This document shows, one piece after another, positions 27,801 to 35,148 of a stretch of 35,354 nt of DNA. The notes beneath the pieces are model-generated. The model worked only from the letters and a program-made list of their open reading frames with translations, ran no database searches and was not told the DNA's origin. Within the stretch, counting starts at the first letter, position 1; each line of letters begins with the position of its first letter. The position numbers and the translations under genes were made by a program. Location: the NCBI GenBank assembly GCA_003223295.1, contig QHYM01000120.1, positions 1 to 35,354 of the forward strand, in the 5' to 3' direction. Source of the DNA: Acidobacteriota bacterium. GTDB taxonomy: Bacteria; Acidobacteriota; Terriglobia; Acidiferrales; UBA7541.

Positions 27801-29168
27801 GCGGGGCGCTTCGAAGTTCCGCCGGCAAACATGGAATCACCAACCGTTTCGCATGAGGATGCTCTGCTGGCTCTCGTAACGGGCTGGATGTCTCACTCCG
27901 GTCCGGTCACCGCAAGCCAACTGGCCAGCATCGTTGTCCTCCCCGTTGCGGACATTGACAAAACTCTGTTGCGCCTGGAATCCAGCGGCACGGTGCTCCG
28001 CGGCAAATTTACCGACCCGCATTCCAACCAAACCGAATGGTGCGAACGACGCCTGCTCGCGCGTATTCACCGCCTCACGCTCGGACAACTGCGCAAGGAA
28101 ATCCAGTCCGTTACTCCCGCGCAATTCATGAACTGGCAGCTTCGCTGGCAGCATGTCGCTCCGGGCACGCAACTCCTCGGTGAGCGCGGCACGCTCGAAG
28201 CCATCCGCCAAGTGCAAGGATTCGAGGCTCCTGCCAATTCCTGGGAGCGCCAAATCCTCAAGCGCCGCATTGCCGATTTCGACCCCAAGCTGCTGGACCA
28301 GCTTTGTCTCACCGGTGCAGTGGGATGGGGCCGGCTCTCTCCGCATCCTGCCACGCTCGAAGCCCTCACCGACGGAAAGCGACGCGTCATCCCAACCAGC
28401 GTCGCGCCGATTACTTTCTTCGTCCGCGAGGACGCAGACTGGATGATTCCGCGGCGCGAAGGCGAAGCCGACGTGACCGGCCTCAGCCCAGATGCCGCTG
28501 CCGCTCTGCAATACTTGCGCCAGCGTGGCGCATCGTTTTTCGCCGACATCGTGCGCGGCACCGCTAAGCTGAAGGCCGAAGTTGAAACCGCGCTCTGGGA
28601 ACTTGTCGCCGCAGGGTTGCTCACGGCGGACGGCTTCGACAATCTGCGCGCGCTTATCGACCCCAAGCGCCGCTCCGGCCAAGGCAGCGCCCGCAGTTCA
28701 CGCCCCCGGCATAGCGCCGGTCGCTGGTCGCTACTTTATTCCGGCGAGAACCACGACCGCGGCCGCGCCCTCGAAGCAATTTGCTGGATGCTGCTGCGGC
28801 GCTACGGAATCGTCTTCCGTGAACTTCTCACACGCGAAACCATTCTTCCCAAATGGCGCGAGTTGCTCATCACCTTGCGGCGCCTCGAGGATCGCGGCGA
28901 AGTTCGTGGCGGCCGGTTCGTCAGCGGCTTTTTAGGAGAGCAATTCGCTTTGCCGGTAGCCGTGGAATCGCTCCGCGCTATGCGTAATCAGCAACCGTCC
29001 GGCGAGATCATTACCATCTCCCCCGCGGATCCGCTGAATCTTGTCGGTATTGTCGTTCCCGGGGAGCGTGTTCCCGCCAATTCAGGCAGAGTGGTTGCGT
29101 ATCGCGATGGCGTCGCGGTCCAGCCCGATCAACCGACAAATGTAATTCCCATGCCCGCCGTGCGCTAA
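24849..29168 (+). CDS. lhr: Lhr-type large ATP-dependent DNA helicase
   Basis: The 1439-residue superfamily-2 helicase shows motif I APTGSGKT (52-59), Ia SPLKAL (89-94), motif II DEIH (177-180), motif III SAT (212-214), motif IV TLIFVNTRR (281-289), motif V TASLELGID (337-345) and motif VI QRIGRAGH (366-373). A winged-helix and beta-barrel core follows to about residue 850 and the long C-terminal half matches full-length Lhr rather than Lhr-core proteins. In mycobacteria and E. coli, Lhr is a 3'-to-5' translocase that prefers RNA:DNA hybrids and acts in DNA repair; the C-terminal region contains tandem winged helices. E. coli Lhr is about 1540 residues, so the length is normal. No ribosome-binding site is evident before the ATG. 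It is divergent from the regulator operon, and no nuclease or ligase gene accompanies it. Confidence 0.92.
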   Translation: MNIETTQANSSSLEWAHPLVRDWFVSRFGTPTEPQLHGWPRILGGKTTLISAPTGSGKTLAAFLICIDRLVRKALAGELMDQTEVLYVSPLKALSNDIQKNLEIPLGEILQLAGQRGMLMPEIRTAVRTGDTLAHERRAMLAHPPHILVTTPESLYILLTAARSREVLRTVESVIVDEIHAVADDKRGAHLSLSLERLDHLTGKRLPRIGLSATQKPIEVVADFLTGTDRPSGYIVQIGHRRELDVAIEVPGSELGPIASNEMWDEIYERIAALASQHRSTLIFVNTRRLSERMAHHLGERLGKDSVAAHHGSLSRKLRLAAERKLKAGEIRALVATASLELGIDIGSVDLVCQIGSPRSISAALQRIGRAGHWRGAVPKGRLFATTRDDLLECAALVRAIRQGDLDRIAVPEAPLDILAQQIVAMCAAEDWKEDELFQSVRRAYPYRNLSRADFDEIIEMLSEGIASARGRYAAYLHRDRVNGMVRARRGSRLAAITSGGAIPENSLYTVVAQPEGTVVGTVDEDFAVESLAGDVMLLGNTSWRIRRVQSGSILVEDAQGAAPNIPFWRGEAPSRTDELSGHVSNLRQKISASVSHVAPDSGSKTTPGADATVSWLKFECGLDQAGAEQAVEYIVAGRALLGAVPTQTTVIAERFFDESGGMQLIIHAPFGARINKAWGLALRKRFCRSFNFELQAAATDNGLNISLSEQHSFPLADVFHFLHPNSLRSVLEQAVLASPLFTARWRWDAGRALALLRFRNGKKVPPPIQRMRADDLLAAVFPEALACQENLPGDIPISNHALIREVMKDVLTEALDIDGLERVLRDIAAGRITCLAVDTPVPSQFSHEILNANPYAYLDDAPLEERRARAVEMRRVLPEAVLGEIGRLDPAAIAEVCDDAWPDVRDAEELHEALLTLTALPAQANADTHGISRLNAKLQELLPAWAPFFEQLVAGRRAGLARVSNETYWVAAERVPAFNQIFPAGRFEVPPANMESPTVSHEDALLALVTGWMSHSGPVTASQLASIVVLPVADIDKTLLRLESSGTVLRGKFTDPHSNQTEWCERRLLARIHRLTLGQLRKEIQSVTPAQFMNWQLRWQHVAPGTQLLGERGTLEAIRQVQGFEAPANSWERQILKRRIADFDPKLLDQLCLTGAVGWGRLSPHPATLEALTDGKRRVIPTSVAPITFFVREDADWMIPRREGEADVTGLSPDAAAALQYLRQRGASFFADIVRGTAKLKAEVETALWELVAAGLLTADGFDNLRALIDPKRRSGQGSARSSRPRHSAGRWSLLYSGENHDRGRALEAICWMLLRRYGIVFRELLTRETILPKWRELLITLRRLEDRGEVRGGRFVSGFLGEQFALPVAVESLRAMRNQQPSGEIITISPADPLNLVGIVVPGERVPANSGRVVAYRDGVAVQPDQPTNVIPMPAVR

Positions 29169-29264
29169 GAACTCCGCACAACTTCTTACCAAATGTGATT
29201 TTCATGGTCTTAGTTGGTACTAGGAGTCATGAATTTGGTCGCCCCGTACCAGGCAAAAGGCGTC

Positions 29265-29292
29265 TTGACATCTTTATACATCGGTGCATTAT
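29265..29292 (+). promoter_or_regulatory. Sigma-70-like promoter of the 72-residue protein gene
   Basis: A perfect -35 TTGACA (29265-29270) is followed after 16 bp by CATTAT (29287-29292, four of six matches). Transcription would start near 29300, giving a leader of about 60 nt that contains the duplicated ribosome-binding site. Confidence 0.5.
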
Positions 29293-29322
29293 GAGCTTTA
29301 GGCCCAACCCGCCGGCTCCTAC

Positions 29323-29368
29323 CCCACAGGAAGCCAAACGTGAGTCCCACAGGAGGCCAAACATGAAC
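29323..29368 (+). repeat. Tandem 23-bp duplication of a ribosome-binding site and start codon
   Basis: Two contiguous copies lie at 29323-29345 and 29346-29368; 19 of 23 bases match. Both contain ACAGGAAG or ACAGGAGG, then CCAAAC, then GTGAG or ATGAA. Copy 1 thus offers AGGAAG plus GTG at 29340; copy 2 offers AGGAGG plus ATG at 29363. The GTG frame encodes eight residues (MSPTGGQT) and stops at TGA 29364-29366, overlapping the second ATG as ATGA. Confidence 0.6.
29351..29356 (+). promoter_or_regulatory. Ribosome-binding site of the 72-residue protein
   Basis: A perfect AGGAGG lies 6 nt before ATG 29363 and decides this start over the longer in-frame extension upstream, which has no ribosome-binding site and runs through the promoter. 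Confidence 0.75.
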
Positions 29369-29581
29369 GCCAAGATTCTGACGTTTTCATCACAGGGCGA
29401 TAGCACCATTCTTGAGTACGATCCCGCAACCGCCGACATGGACGAAGTGAACCGCGTGATTGCAGAATACGAAGCCAAGACCGGGGCGCAGCCCTTCGAC
29501 GTCGCGACCGGTGAACGCATCGACAAAGTGACACGCGCGCAGAATGAAGTCTTGATGGTCCACCCCATCGCGGGCGGCTAG
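29363..29581 (+). CDS. Small acidic protein of unknown function (72 aa)
   Basis: The 72-residue protein is acidic and soluble-looking, with no signal peptide or membrane segment. I do not recognise the family. Its sequence suggests a beta-hairpin start (AKILTFSSQGDSTILEYDP), a helix (DMDEVNRVIAEYEAKTG), then PFDVATGERIDKV and a conserved-looking end VLMVHPIAGG. The fold may be a small binding or adaptor module, such as a phage- or plasmid-type accessory protein, but that is a guess. A strong promoter and a perfect ribosome-binding site suggest real, possibly high expression. It lies between the helicase and another unknown gene and has no evident link to either. Confidence 0.7.
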   Translation: MNAKILTFSSQGDSTILEYDPATADMDEVNRVIAEYEAKTGAQPFDVATGERIDKVTRAQNEVLMVHPIAGG

Positions 29582-29693
29582 ACATTCAGCGAGCGGTCGA
29601 GATGCGGTAATCGACGGCGCAACTTCGCCTGATGAACTTGATGAAGGCGAATGGCACGGCGCTTGAGGTCCGCATCTGACTCGCGGCACTTGT

Positions 29694-30275
29694 ATGGCTT
29701 CCACAATCCTATCCGCCGCCGTGGTCCTCACTCTGCTGATTGGGGTCCTCGCATTGCTCAGGTGGAGGCTTTTGCTTTTTAGCTTTCGGCGGAGGGCCTT
29801 GGCTCGAGCCGGCGCACCGCAAGGGCAAGCAAACCAAGCCTTCTCCTACGGCCTGCATGCCCTTAGCCCTGGGGGCCTGTCACTGTTCGGAGGCAATGCA
29901 TCCGGCAATAGCCTGCATGTGCCACGCGTCACCAGGGAGCAGCGCGCGGAAGCTTTTCTACAGCGCATACTCGCCCTCACCGGGGCAAAGAAGATGGATA
30001 GCGCGTATGTCCTGAATGTGGGCAGGGTGCAATTTCAACTTCGCGACCGATTCATTCGGCGGCTGCAGAATCCTGACGATCCGAAATCCCCGTACGAAGA
30101 AACTTGCTTTTATCTGGTGCACAACGGCATGCCTAAAGTCGAGGAAATTGCTACGGCGCTGCTACACCTCTCCAACAATCCTTCGCTGTTTGATAAGTGG
30201 GCTCTTCAGAATGGAGTGGCCTTCAAGGCGGACGGCAAGGTGTTCGACCGCTGCCCGCTGATCGGCCTGCGCTGA
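29694..30275 (+). CDS. Hypothetical protein with an N-terminal membrane anchor
   Basis: The 193-residue protein has one N-terminal hydrophobic helix (about 4-22) followed by an Arg-rich stretch (RWRLLLFSFRRRALARAG), so the bulk is predicted to remain cytoplasmic. A Gly/Ser/Asn-rich linker (about 50-75) precedes a mixed charged domain (about 78-193) with YVLNVGRVQFQLRDRFIRRLQNP and CFYLVHNGMPKVEEIATALLHLSNNPSLFDKW motifs. I do not recognise the family. No clear ribosome-binding site precedes the ATG. It follows the 72-residue gene by 112 bp on the same strand and is tail-to-tail with the inositol oxygenase gene (54 bp). Reading frame length and amino-acid composition make it a credible gene. 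Confidence 0.65.
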   Translation: MASTILSAAVVLTLLIGVLALLRWRLLLFSFRRRALARAGAPQGQANQAFSYGLHALSPGGLSLFGGNASGNSLHVPRVTREQRAEAFLQRILALTGAKKMDSAYVLNVGRVQFQLRDRFIRRLQNPDDPKSPYEETCFYLVHNGMPKVEEIATALLHLSNNPSLFDKWALQNGVAFKADGKVFDRCPLIGLR

Positions 30276-30328
30276 GAAGAAAATCCGGTCGCCGCTCCCG
30301 CGGTTCTTTTGCCAGACGGTCCTACCGA

Positions 30329-31186
30329 TTACCAATCAAGCTGGTCGGGGAAAAACTCGGACACTAAGTCCTGATAAAAAGGAAGAATGGCCTGCGTGCC
30401 GGGGCGCTCGCGGCCTTTCGAGTACAGATCGTACGGATTGAACTTCCGGACCCACTCAAACATCTTTTCGTCGTGCTCATTCATCAAGTGACGGTAGGCG
30501 TTGTGACGGTGTGCGGCGTAGAAGGAATGATAGCGGAGCATGTACAACCCTTCTTCGGGGAGGTAATTGCGCGCGACTTGATAGATGTATTCGTCGTGCC
30601 CAAACGAAAGCTGCACTTTATCGAGCCCGCAGCGGTGCTCGTAGATCCCGTACTTGGTCTGATATTCAGGGACGTTCGCGTCCGGATTCGCACCAAAAAA
30701 TTCCGGGAACACTACCTGATCCGAGTAGGCGCAGCCAACAGGAAACGTATCGCCTACCACGGCCCATTGCGGCTCGCCGTAGAGGCACAACACCTTTCCC
30801 AAGTCGTGCACAAACCCCGTGAGAATGAACCAGCGCGGATGACCGTCCTTTCGAATCGCTTCTGAAGTTTGCAGAAGATGCTCGATCTGGCTCAGGTCCG
30901 TATCCGGATCGCTCTCGTCCACCAGCGTATTCAGATATTCCGCCATTTCCCAGATGCTCTTCTTGCCGCGGCGCAGGCCGCAGTATTCCGCCTTTTTCTT
31001 CAGCACGAAGTCCAGCGTTTGCTGCGCATGATTTTGGCGGTAGAACTCCGTGACCGTGGGATGGGCATCAGCCCTGTAATTCCGGAACTGCTCTTCGGAT
31101 TTTCCCTGCTGATAGCGAGTGGCTACAAAATCATCCCAATCGTCGAGTTCTTTGAGAGGGGCAGAGGTCCTGAGAAGGTCATCCAT
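30329..31186 (-). CDS. Bacterial myo-inositol oxygenase (MIOX)
   Basis: The 285-residue protein has the same length as mammalian MIOX and is collinear with it through [34 protein letters not shown]-like, [21 protein letters not shown] and FNPYDLYSK blocks. The six di-iron ligands are all present: H103, H127, D128, H197, H220 and D253. R35 and K131 match substrate-binding positions. MIOX uses a mixed-valent di-iron centre and O2 to convert myo-inositol to D-glucuronate in one step. The start at 31186 is chosen for GGGAG 7 nt upstream; an in-frame ATG at 31231 would add 15 residues without homology. It lies 125 bp downstream of the Gfo/Idh gene on the same strand. MIOX is well known in eukaryotes and scattered in bacteria. 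Confidence 0.93.
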   Translation of the reverse strand: MDDLLRTSAPLKELDDWDDFVATRYQQGKSEEQFRNYRADAHPTVTEFYRQNHAQQTLDFVLKKKAEYCGLRRGKKSIWEMAEYLNTLVDESDPDTDLSQIEHLLQTSEAIRKDGHPRWFILTGFVHDLGKVLCLYGEPQWAVVGDTFPVGCAYSDQVVFPEFFGANPDANVPEYQTKYGIYEHRCGLDKVQLSFGHDEYIYQVARNYLPEEGLYMLRYHSFYAAHRHNAYRHLMNEHDEKMFEWVRKFNPYDLYSKGRERPGTQAILPFYQDLVSEFFPDQLDW

Positions 31187-31204
31187 TGCAAGACTCCCAC
31201 TCTG

Positions 31205-31233
31205 ATTATGAGAGCTTGCGGTGAGCGGCACAA
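31205..31233 (-). promoter_or_regulatory. Possible separate promoter for the inositol oxygenase gene
   Basis: On the minus strand TTGTGC (31228-31233) and CATAAT (31205-31210, five of six matches) are 17 bp apart. The predicted start, near 31198, would place the ribosome-binding site at the very 5' end of the mRNA, so the call is weak. Confidence 0.3.
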
Positions 31234-31311
31234 TAGGGTCTTTCCATCCTTTTTTGAACGCCCATGCCGTCTTTTGCCGGCAATGCTCTTAAGGACGGGC
31301 CCTGATCCGCC

Positions 31312-32490
31312 TCACCGCGAACCGGAAAGCGCGGTCCACGCCGAACGGTTGCGAGAAGATTCCAGCACCGCGGAAACGAACCGCATGCCCTCCACGCCCT
31401 CCGCAATGCCTGGCACAAGAAGGGATTGCGGGTCCGGAGGCCGCCCTTCCCGCTTTGCGGTGATCTGTTCGGCCAAATCTTTGTAGAGTTGCGCGAAACC
31501 CTCCAAGTAGCCCTCTGGGTGCCCTGCTGGGATGCGGATGGCGTGCGCGGCCGCAGCTCCGGTTCCGGGACCGCCGCGTCGCAAGGTCCGCCGCGGCTGG
31601 CCCAAAGGCATAAAGCAAAGCTCGTTCGGATTCTCCTGCTGCCATTCCAGCCCGGCCTTTTCGCCGTAGACGCGCAAGCGAAGATTGTTCTCGTTCCCAG
31701 CCGCAACCTGGCTGGCCCAGAGCATCCCCTTCACTCCCTTAGGAAACCGCAACATCATTTGCACGTTGTCGTCGAGCCGCCGCCCGGGCACGAATGTAGT
31801 CACTTCAGCCGCGAGCTCTTGCACCGGCAACCCCGTGACAAAACACGCCAGGTTGTGCGCGTGAGTGCCGATATCTCCCAAGCTTCCGCCGGGCCCGCTG
31901 CGGGCTGGGTCCGTACGCCAGTCAGCCTGTTTTTGTCCGGTCTTTTCCAGCGGTGTGGAGAGCCAGTCCTGCGCGTACTCCACTTGAACCACTCGAAGCG
32001 CGCCAAGCTCTCCGGCAAGCACCATCTCGCGCGCCTGCCGCACCATCGGGTAGCCCGTGTAATTGTGAGTCAAACCGAAAATCAACCCACTTCGCTCCAC
32101 AATCTTCGCCAAGTCCAGCGCATCCTCAAGCGAGGTCGTCAACGGCTTGTCGCAAATCACGTGGATTCCCGCGTCCAGAAACTTCTTGGCGTTGACGTAG
32201 TGCAAATGATTTGGCGTGACGATGGCAACCGCTTCGATCCCGTCGGGCCGCCCCGCTTCCGCCGCGGCCATCTCTTCAAAGCGGCCGTATGCGCGCGGGA
32301 TGTAAAGCTCCTCCGCCGCAGCCAGGCTTTTTTCCGGGTCCGAACTTAGCGCAGCCGCGACCAATTCATAGCGATCGTCGATACGTGCCGCAATGCGATG
32401 CACCGCGCCGATGAACGCGCCTGGCCCGCCTCCCACCATGCCAAGCCGCAACCGCCGCTGTTTGCTCTGCTTCTTGTGTTCAGCCGGCAT
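31312..32490 (-). CDS. Gfo/Idh/MocA-family NAD(P)-dependent dehydrogenase
   Basis: The 392-residue enzyme has an N-terminal Rossmann fold with [12 protein letters not shown] (17-28) and a Gfo/Idh C-terminal alpha/beta domain. The catalytic-lysine motif is CDKPL (K115), a variant of EKP, and D206 with H210 in GDIGTHAHN completes the usual set. Family members oxidise or reduce sugars and cyclitols at a secondary alcohol; inositol dehydrogenase (IolG) is one. The start at 32490 is supported by AGGA 8 nt upstream; the first 11 nt overlap the stop of the TIM-barrel gene, so the two are translationally coupled. The linkage to MIOX makes an inositol or inosose substrate attractive, but sequence alone does not show it. 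Confidence 0.9.
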   Translation of the reverse strand: MPAEHKKQSKQRRLRLGMVGGGPGAFIGAVHRIAARIDDRYELVAAALSSDPEKSLAAAEELYIPRAYGRFEEMAAAEAGRPDGIEAVAIVTPNHLHYVNAKKFLDAGIHVICDKPLTTSLEDALDLAKIVERSGLIFGLTHNYTGYPMVRQAREMVLAGELGALRVVQVEYAQDWLSTPLEKTGQKQADWRTDPARSGPGGSLGDIGTHAHNLACFVTGLPVQELAAEVTTFVPGRRLDDNVQMMLRFPKGVKGMLWASQVAAGNENNLRLRVYGEKAGLEWQQENPNELCFMPLGQPRRTLRRGGPGTGAAAAHAIRIPAGHPEGYLEGFAQLYKDLAEQITAKREGRPPDPQSLLVPGIAEGVEGMRFVSAVLESSRNRSAWTALSGSR

Positions 32491-33562
32491 GTTTGCTTTC
32501 CTTTCTCGCAGCAAGCCCCAGCATTCGCCGATTCGCTTCTTCGTCGGTGCCGGATTTTGCAAAATCGTCGAACGCGCGCTCCGCCGTCTCAATGATGTGC
32601 CGCGCAATAAACGGCGCGCCTTCCCTCGCTCCTTGCCCGCTGCTCTTCAGACAACACTCCCATTCGAGCACCGCCCACCCATCGAAGCCGTACTGCGCCA
32701 GCTTGGAAAAAATTCCTCGAAAATCCACTTGCCCGTCGCCGAGCGACCGGAACCTGCCCGCGCGCTCCACCCACGGCTGGTATCCCCCGTAAACGCCTTG
32801 GCGCCCGCTGGGTCTGAACTCCGCGTCCTTCACATGAAACATTTTGATTCGCGAATGATAAATATCGAGAAACGCGAGGTAATCGAGCTGCTGCAAAACA
32901 AAGTGGCTGGGATCGAACAAAATGTTACACCGCTTATGCCCGCCTACGCGATCCAGAAACATGTCGAACGTAACGCCATCATGCAAGTCCTCGCCTGGAT
33001 GCAATTCGAAGCAGAGATCAACGCCCGCCTTGTCAAACGCGTCCAGGATTGGCCGCCACCGCTTCGCTAGCTCCTCGAACGCTGTCTCAATCAAGCCAGG
33101 CGGACGCTGCGGCCAAGGATAAATGTACGGCCAAGCCAGCGCGCCGGAAAACGTCACGTGCGCTTTGACTCCCAGATTGGCGGAAGCTTTCGCCGCAAAC
33201 AAAAGTTGTTCCACTGCCCAGGCCTGCCGTGTGGCAGGATTTCCTCGCACGGCTTCCGGAGCAAAGCCGTCAAATGCCGCGTCATAAGCAGGATGCACCG
33301 CAACCAACTGGCCCTGCAGGTGAGTCGAGAGTTCCGTCAACTCCACGCCGCTTGCCGCCAGCGTGCTTAAAATCTCATCGCAGTATTTGCGGCTCTCCGC
33401 CGCACGCTTCAGATCGAACAGACGCCCATCCCAAGTCGGAATCTGTACCCCTTTGTAACCGAGCCCCGCCGCCCAGCGCGTAATCTCGCGAAGACCGTTG
33501 AAGGGAAGCTTGTCGTCCGCGAATTGCGCCAGAAAAATTGCCGGTCCTTTGATCGTCTTCAT
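32480..33562 (-). CDS. Sugar phosphate isomerase/epimerase-like TIM-barrel protein
   Basis: The 360-residue protein belongs to the xylose-isomerase-like TIM-barrel (AP endonuclease 2) superfamily. The metal-binding quartet is visible at E186 (CFELHPGED), D217 (LFDPSHF), H243 (FHVKDAEF) and E300 (AVLEWE). The family includes IolE (inosose dehydratase), IolI (inosose isomerase), tagatose epimerases and many uncharacterised partners of Gfo/Idh dehydrogenases. It has no signal peptide. The ATG at 33562 has AAAGGTG about 5 nt upstream. It is the first gene of the cluster leading to MIOX. IolE and IolI are each about 280-300 residues, so at 360 it is longer, mostly through insertions around residues 85-115 and at the C-terminus. 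Confidence 0.88.
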   Translation of the reverse strand: MKTIKGPAIFLAQFADDKLPFNGLREITRWAAGLGYKGVQIPTWDGRLFDLKRAAESRKYCDEILSTLAASGVELTELSTHLQGQLVAVHPAYDAAFDGFAPEAVRGNPATRQAWAVEQLLFAAKASANLGVKAHVTFSGALAWPYIYPWPQRPPGLIETAFEELAKRWRPILDAFDKAGVDLCFELHPGEDLHDGVTFDMFLDRVGGHKRCNILFDPSHFVLQQLDYLAFLDIYHSRIKMFHVKDAEFRPSGRQGVYGGYQPWVERAGRFRSLGDGQVDFRGIFSKLAQYGFDGWAVLEWECCLKSSGQGAREGAPFIARHIIETAERAFDDFAKSGTDEEANRRMLGLAARKESKHAG

Positions 33563-33607
33563 GATTGCACCTTTCGCGTGCTTGCCTCACTCTGCCGGGA
33601 GACGGGC

Positions 33608-33636
33608 ATTCTATAAAATCTTTGCTGTAGTGCGAA
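33608..33636 (-). promoter_or_regulatory. Sigma-70-like promoter of the inositol oxygenase cluster
   Basis: The minus strand reads TTCGCA (33631-33636), a 17-bp spacer and TAGAAT (33608-33613, five of six matches to TATAAT). It would start transcription near 33600, about 40 nt before the TIM-barrel gene. Confidence 0.45.
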
Positions 33637-33685
33637 TGGAATTCTAGAGGGAAGCGCGAAGAACAAGTGAGGAACAACGTCGCAC

Positions 33686-34795
33686 CTACTTGCCTGCCGC
33701 TAAAAACTTCCCAATCGTGTCGTTCAAGAATCTTGCATCTGTGGGATTACTCGCCGCACCTGCGGTATGTCCCCATAAGGACGGAATCGGCATTAGAGAA
33801 ACCCCGGGAATAAATCCGGCCTCGTAGCGCGCATCGCCGATCGGAAAATACAAATCCGTTTCCGAGGGCATGTACAGAAACGGAACTTTGATGGATTTCA
33901 GGGCGCGTTCTACGTCCCCGCCAAATCCCGGCGTTGCCCCGACGTCGTGCTTTTGCCATGTCCGCATCTGCAAAATCAAATTGTTGGCATCCGCACCGGG
34001 GATGAAATTCGTTCGGAATTCATGCAAGACCTGCTCGAAGGTTGTCCCTGGTTTGGCCCCTTCGCGCCACAGTTCGCGCCGCCACCACTCCTGCGAGAAA
34101 AGCCAGCCCGTCCAGACGACTGCAAACGCCTCCAGCCCTCTTTTCGGCTGTTCCTTGTAGTCGCCATTCTCAAATGCTGCGTCTGTCGTCAGCGCGGCGA
34201 TTTCTCCTTCGAGCCTCACGACTCCGTGCGGATAACACTTAGCAGTACCCGCTGTCGCCGCGATGCGATCTGCAAAATTCGGATAGCTCACCGCCCACTG
34301 AAACGCCTGCTGTGCACCCATCGAAAACCCTATAATCGCGCGCAAGTGCGTAATCTTCAGCTCTTCCGTCAACAACCGACGCACCGCTTCCACATTGTCG
34401 CGAATTGTTGTTACCGGAAATCGCGGCCCGTGATACGGCTCAGGTGTGTTGCTCGGCGACGATGAATTTCCATTTCCAAACAATTCCGTGGCCACGAGAA
34501 ACAACTTCGATGGATCAAGCGCCTTGTCTTCGCCAATCAGCCACTCATAGCCATGAAAATCCGCCATGTAGTGCGATGGCAAGAGCACGGTGTTGTCCCT
34601 CGCGTCGTTTAGCTTCCCGTATGTGCCGTATACCACGCGCGCCTGCGGCAGCGTGACGCCGCTCTCCGTTTTGAAATTCGCAATCACAAACTCATGTCGT
34701 TCCGCCTTCGGTACCTTAGCGTCCACCTTCTCTTGTGCCAGAACGCTTTGGCCAGCCAGCGAAGCCAAAAGCAACAGAATCAGTTTCTTCCTCAT
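33686..34795 (-). CDS. Exported alpha/beta hydrolase of the MetX (homoserine acetyltransferase-like) family
   Basis: The 369-residue protein has a signal peptide (MRKKLILLLLASLAGQSVLA, cleavage after residue 20). The catalytic triad is S158 in IIGFSMGAQQAFQWA, D314 in SETDLYFP and H343 in LWGHTAG, in the order and spacing of MetX-type acyltransferases. True MetX enzymes are cytoplasmic and have GGSMGGMQALEWA at the nucleophile, whereas this one has GFSMGAQQAFQWA and is exported. A biosynthetic role is therefore unlikely; hydrolysis of an ester or amide in the periplasm is more plausible. It lies 124 bp upstream of the MIOX cluster on the same strand, but the good promoter at 33608-33636 suggests separate expression. 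Confidence 0.85.
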   Translation of the reverse strand: MRKKLILLLLASLAGQSVLAQEKVDAKVPKAERHEFVIANFKTESGVTLPQARVVYGTYGKLNDARDNTVLLPSHYMADFHGYEWLIGEDKALDPSKLFLVATELFGNGNSSSPSNTPEPYHGPRFPVTTIRDNVEAVRRLLTEELKITHLRAIIGFSMGAQQAFQWAVSYPNFADRIAATAGTAKCYPHGVVRLEGEIAALTTDAAFENGDYKEQPKRGLEAFAVVWTGWLFSQEWWRRELWREGAKPGTTFEQVLHEFRTNFIPGADANNLILQMRTWQKHDVGATPGFGGDVERALKSIKVPFLYMPSETDLYFPIGDARYEAGFIPGVSLMPIPSLWGHTAGAASNPTDARFLNDTIGKFLAAGK

Positions 34796-35148
34796 TTCAA
34801 CTCATCTCTTCCCGATGGAGGTGGATCTTTACTTTAGCCAATAACGCAAGGCCCGCCGCACTGGGTGGCCGCCATCTTGGATTTTCCATATCTAGCGGCA
34901 CGTATACTAGCATCTAAGTTCAGCCTCAAAGGAGCCATCACTTTATGGCGAGATCTTTTCAACCACTGGTCTACGAGTAGCGATGGTCCGTCCGGATTAG
35001 TTTCCATTTCGAGCCGTGCCCGAGCTTCAAACTCCCGATAAGTTGCTTCTTTTTCTTGCCCACAAGTTCATGAGGCTCTAAACGGGCCACGTGCCATTCT
35101 CCCGCGCGAAACGTCCAATCACTCTAGCTAATCGATTGCTATGCTAGG
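34796..35148. other. 353-bp intergenic region between the exported hydrolase and the ABC permease
   Basis: The flanking genes are divergent, so promoters for both must lie here, but no convincing hexamer pair was seen. An 11-residue open frame (ATG 34945, TAG 34978-34980, AAAGGAG upstream) is too short to call a gene. Near the permease there is a near-palindrome (35125-35141). Confidence 0.5.
35125..35141. promoter_or_regulatory. Near-palindrome upstream of the ABC permease, candidate operator
   Basis: TAGC-T-AATCGATT-GCTA contains the perfect 8-bp palindrome AATCGATT flanked by TAGC and GCTA arms offset by one base. It ends 7 bp before the permease start. Acidobacterial permeases of this type are often next to PadR-type regulators, but none is in the window. 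Confidence 0.25.

Noticed and set aside
25449-28682. Long minus-strand open frames (277 and 281 residues) opposite the helicase
   Set aside because: Same reason: antisense shadows of a conserved gene, no translation signals.
29195-29362. N-terminal extension of the 72-residue gene up to 29195
   Set aside because: The extension crosses the promoter and the tandem repeat; AGGAGG at 29351-29356 clearly marks ATG 29363.
31255-31311. Hairpin TGCCG/CGGCA after the Gfo/Idh gene as terminator
   Set aside because: Only five base pairs with an 8-nt loop and no U-run; too weak to separate the inositol oxygenase gene from the upstream genes.
34945-34980. 11-residue open frame with an upstream AAAGGAG
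   Set aside because: Too short and isolated to call; the ribosome-binding-site match can occur by chance. No regulated gene directly follows within attenuation distance.
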